From the NCBI RefSeq assembly GCF_011064615.1, contig NZ_JAALJH010000002.1:186001-250000 (forward strand): a DNA stretch of 64,000 bases, in the 5' to 3' direction. Both the position numbers and the translations under genes were made by a program. This DNA is from Aquisphaera insulae. Lineage in GTDB: Bacteria > Planctomycetota > Planctomycetia > Isosphaerales > Isosphaeraceae. This document shows, piece by piece, positions 62,850 to 64,000 of the stretch. Every line of letters starts with the position of its first letter. Position 1 is the stretch's first letter. Below the pieces are notes generated by a model, which was not told the DNA's origin, did not search any database, and was given only the letters and a program-made list of their open reading frames with translations.

Positions 62850-64000
62850 ATGGGGCGAGTGCGAGGGATCTGGTGGCTGGCGGCTCTGACCATCTCCACG
62901 GGCAATCCGGGCGCTCTCGCGGCGGCCGACGGGATCTACTCGCGGCAGGCGGTGGTCTCGCAGGAGTCGCATGCGTCGGAGGCCGGTGTGGAAGCCCTCC
63001 GCCACGGCGGAAACGCGGTGGACGCGGCGATCGCGACGGCCTTTGCGCTGGCCGTGACGCTGCCAGAGGCGGGCAATCTGGGGGGAGGCGGCTTCATCGT
63101 CGCCTTCCTTGCGGATCGCCACGAGGTGGTGACCGTGGATTTCCGCGAGAAGGCGCCGCTCTCGTCCTCGCCCACCATGTACCTGGACGCCTCCGGCAAC
63201 CTGCTCCCCCAGCACCGGCTGGGGGCGAGGGCCGCGGGGGTTCCGGGGACCGTCCGCGGGCTTGCGTTGGCCCATGCGAAATGGGCCAAGCTCCCCTGGG
63301 CGGAACTCGTCCGTCCGGCGGCCCGCCTGGCTCGCGAGGGCTTCTCGATCTCCGCGGAGCTCGCTGGGGCCTTGAACTCGCAGCTCGCCCCGCGGAAGGC
63401 CGAGTCGGGTCCTGGTCGCGGCGCATATGGTCGGCTGGCCGACATTCCCTCGTCGGTCGCCGTCTTCTCCAGGCCGGACGGCAGGCCCTGGCAGGAGGGA
63501 GACCGATTGATCCAGCCGGACCTCGGCGCGACCCTGGAACGGATCGCCGAGCACGGACCGGACGACTTTTACAGGGGGAAGACCGCCGAGCTGATCGTGG
63601 CTTACATGGAGGCCAATCGCGGAGAGATCCGTGCGCAGGATCTGGCCGCCTACGAGGCGAAAATCCGGCCGCCGGTCCATACAACCTTCCGGGGCCGCGA
63701 CGTTTACGGCATGGGGCCGCCCTCTTCCGGCGGCATCGTCCTCTGCCAGATGCTCAATATCCTCGAGCGGTTCGACCTGAAGGCCGACGGCCGCGACTCG
63801 GTCCGGACGGTCCACCGCGTGACCGAGGCTCAACGGCGTGCCTTCTTCGCCAGGGCGACCCGACTGGCCGACCCCGATTTCGTCGATGTTCCGGCCGCGG
63901 AGCTGACCTCGAAGCCGACCGCCGAGGCGCTCGCACGGACGATCGGCGACCGGGCCACGCCGAGCGCCTCGCTGGCGCCGTTTCCGATCCTCCCCGCCGA
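62850..64000 (+). CDS. ggt: gamma-glutamyltransferase, partial at 3' end
   Basis: The ATG at 62850 begins a frame that remains open to the window edge (383 residues seen). Signal peptide (WWLAALTISTGNPGALAAA), then HASEAGVEALRHGGNAVDAAIATAFALAVT, GNLGGGGFIVAF, DFREKAP, GVPGTVRG, and YGMGPPSSGGIVLCQML, all typical of the large subunit of the periplasmic gamma-glutamyltransferase precursor. The autocatalytic Thr lies beyond the window. Cleaves glutathione and related gamma-glutamyl compounds. Confidence 0.95.
   Translation, partial: MGRVRGIWWLAALTISTGNPGALAAADGIYSRQAVVSQESHASEAGVEALRHGGNAVDAAIATAFALAVTLPEAGNLGGGGFIVAFLADRHEVVTVDFREKAPLSSSPTMYLDASGNLLPQHRLGARAAGVPGTVRGLALAHAKWAKLPWAELVRPAARLAREGFSISAELAGALNSQLAPRKAESGPGRGAYGRLADIPSSVAVFSRPDGRPWQEGDRLIQPDLGATLERIAEHGPDDFYRGKTAELIVAYMEANRGEIRAQDLAAYEAKIRPPVHTTFRGRDVYGMGPPSSGGIVLCQMLNILERFDLKADGRDSVRTVHRVTEAQRRAFFARATRLADPDFVDVPAAELTSKPTAEALARTIGDRATPSASLAPFPILPA

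Overview
This is a 64 kb piece of a high-GC bacterial chromosome, almost certainly from the Planctomycetota and probably from the Isosphaeraceae. The evidence is three DUF1559 pseudopilin-like proteins, three PEP-CTERM surface proteins, a DUF1080 protein, an ECF sigma factor next to a giant Ser/Thr kinase, and strong G/C third-position bias. Assignment to a family is inference. No rRNA, tRNA or CRISPR was found.

Layout. 1-7068: a partial DUF1559 protein, an XRE/periplasmic-binding-like regulator, a Tat-exported TIM-barrel isomerase, a metallophosphoesterase lipoprotein, a short-chain dehydrogenase without its catalytic Tyr/Lys, and a DUF1080 protein. 7315-11373 (minus): rph and an argB-argD-argF arginine cluster. 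11599-19467: an HNH protein, two PEP-CTERM proteins, a DUF1559 protein, and an ECF sigma factor followed after 5 bases by a 1,122-residue kinase with a sulfatase-modifying-factor-like C-terminus. 20129-21635: a complete IS66-family element with 17-bp perfect terminal repeats and an 8-bp target duplication. 21643-24980: a third PEP-CTERM protein, a frameshifted DUF4038-type glycosidase and a small membrane protein behind a clear promoter. 25691-32555: housekeeping genes (aroF-tpiA, secG, yicC-gmk-rpoZ, ftsK).

33716-48332 is the most distinctive region. A ROK-family repressor heads a run of eleven genes, most overlapping by 4-8 bases: enolase-superfamily enzyme, three amidohydrolase-fold proteins (one lacking its metal ligands), an NTF2-like protein, a creatininase-family hydrolase, a sodium/solute symporter, a Gfo/Idh/MocA dehydrogenase, RidA and an RraA-type aldolase. 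A divergent DUF1559/lipoprotein pair and a convergent secreted glycosidase-like gene flank it. Three copies of a TTYCR-N4-YGRAA palindrome sit at the promoter regions of the repressor, the DUF1559 pair and the glycosidase. This looks like one regulon for capture, uptake and non-phosphorylative breakdown of an unidentified carbohydrate or sugar acid.

48470-64000: phosphoglycerate-mutase-like phosphatase, adenylate kinase, OPT transporter, HEAT-repeat protein, two membrane proteins, then a short gene that is hidden by an in-frame TGA. It encodes a SelW/Rdx-type selenoprotein (CxxU) with a SECIS-like hairpin immediately after the TGA, and its end overlaps selD. The window closes with a TPR protein, pheA, a HAD phosphatase fused to a P-loop ATPase, two hypothetical proteins and the 5' part of a gamma-glutamyltransferase gene.
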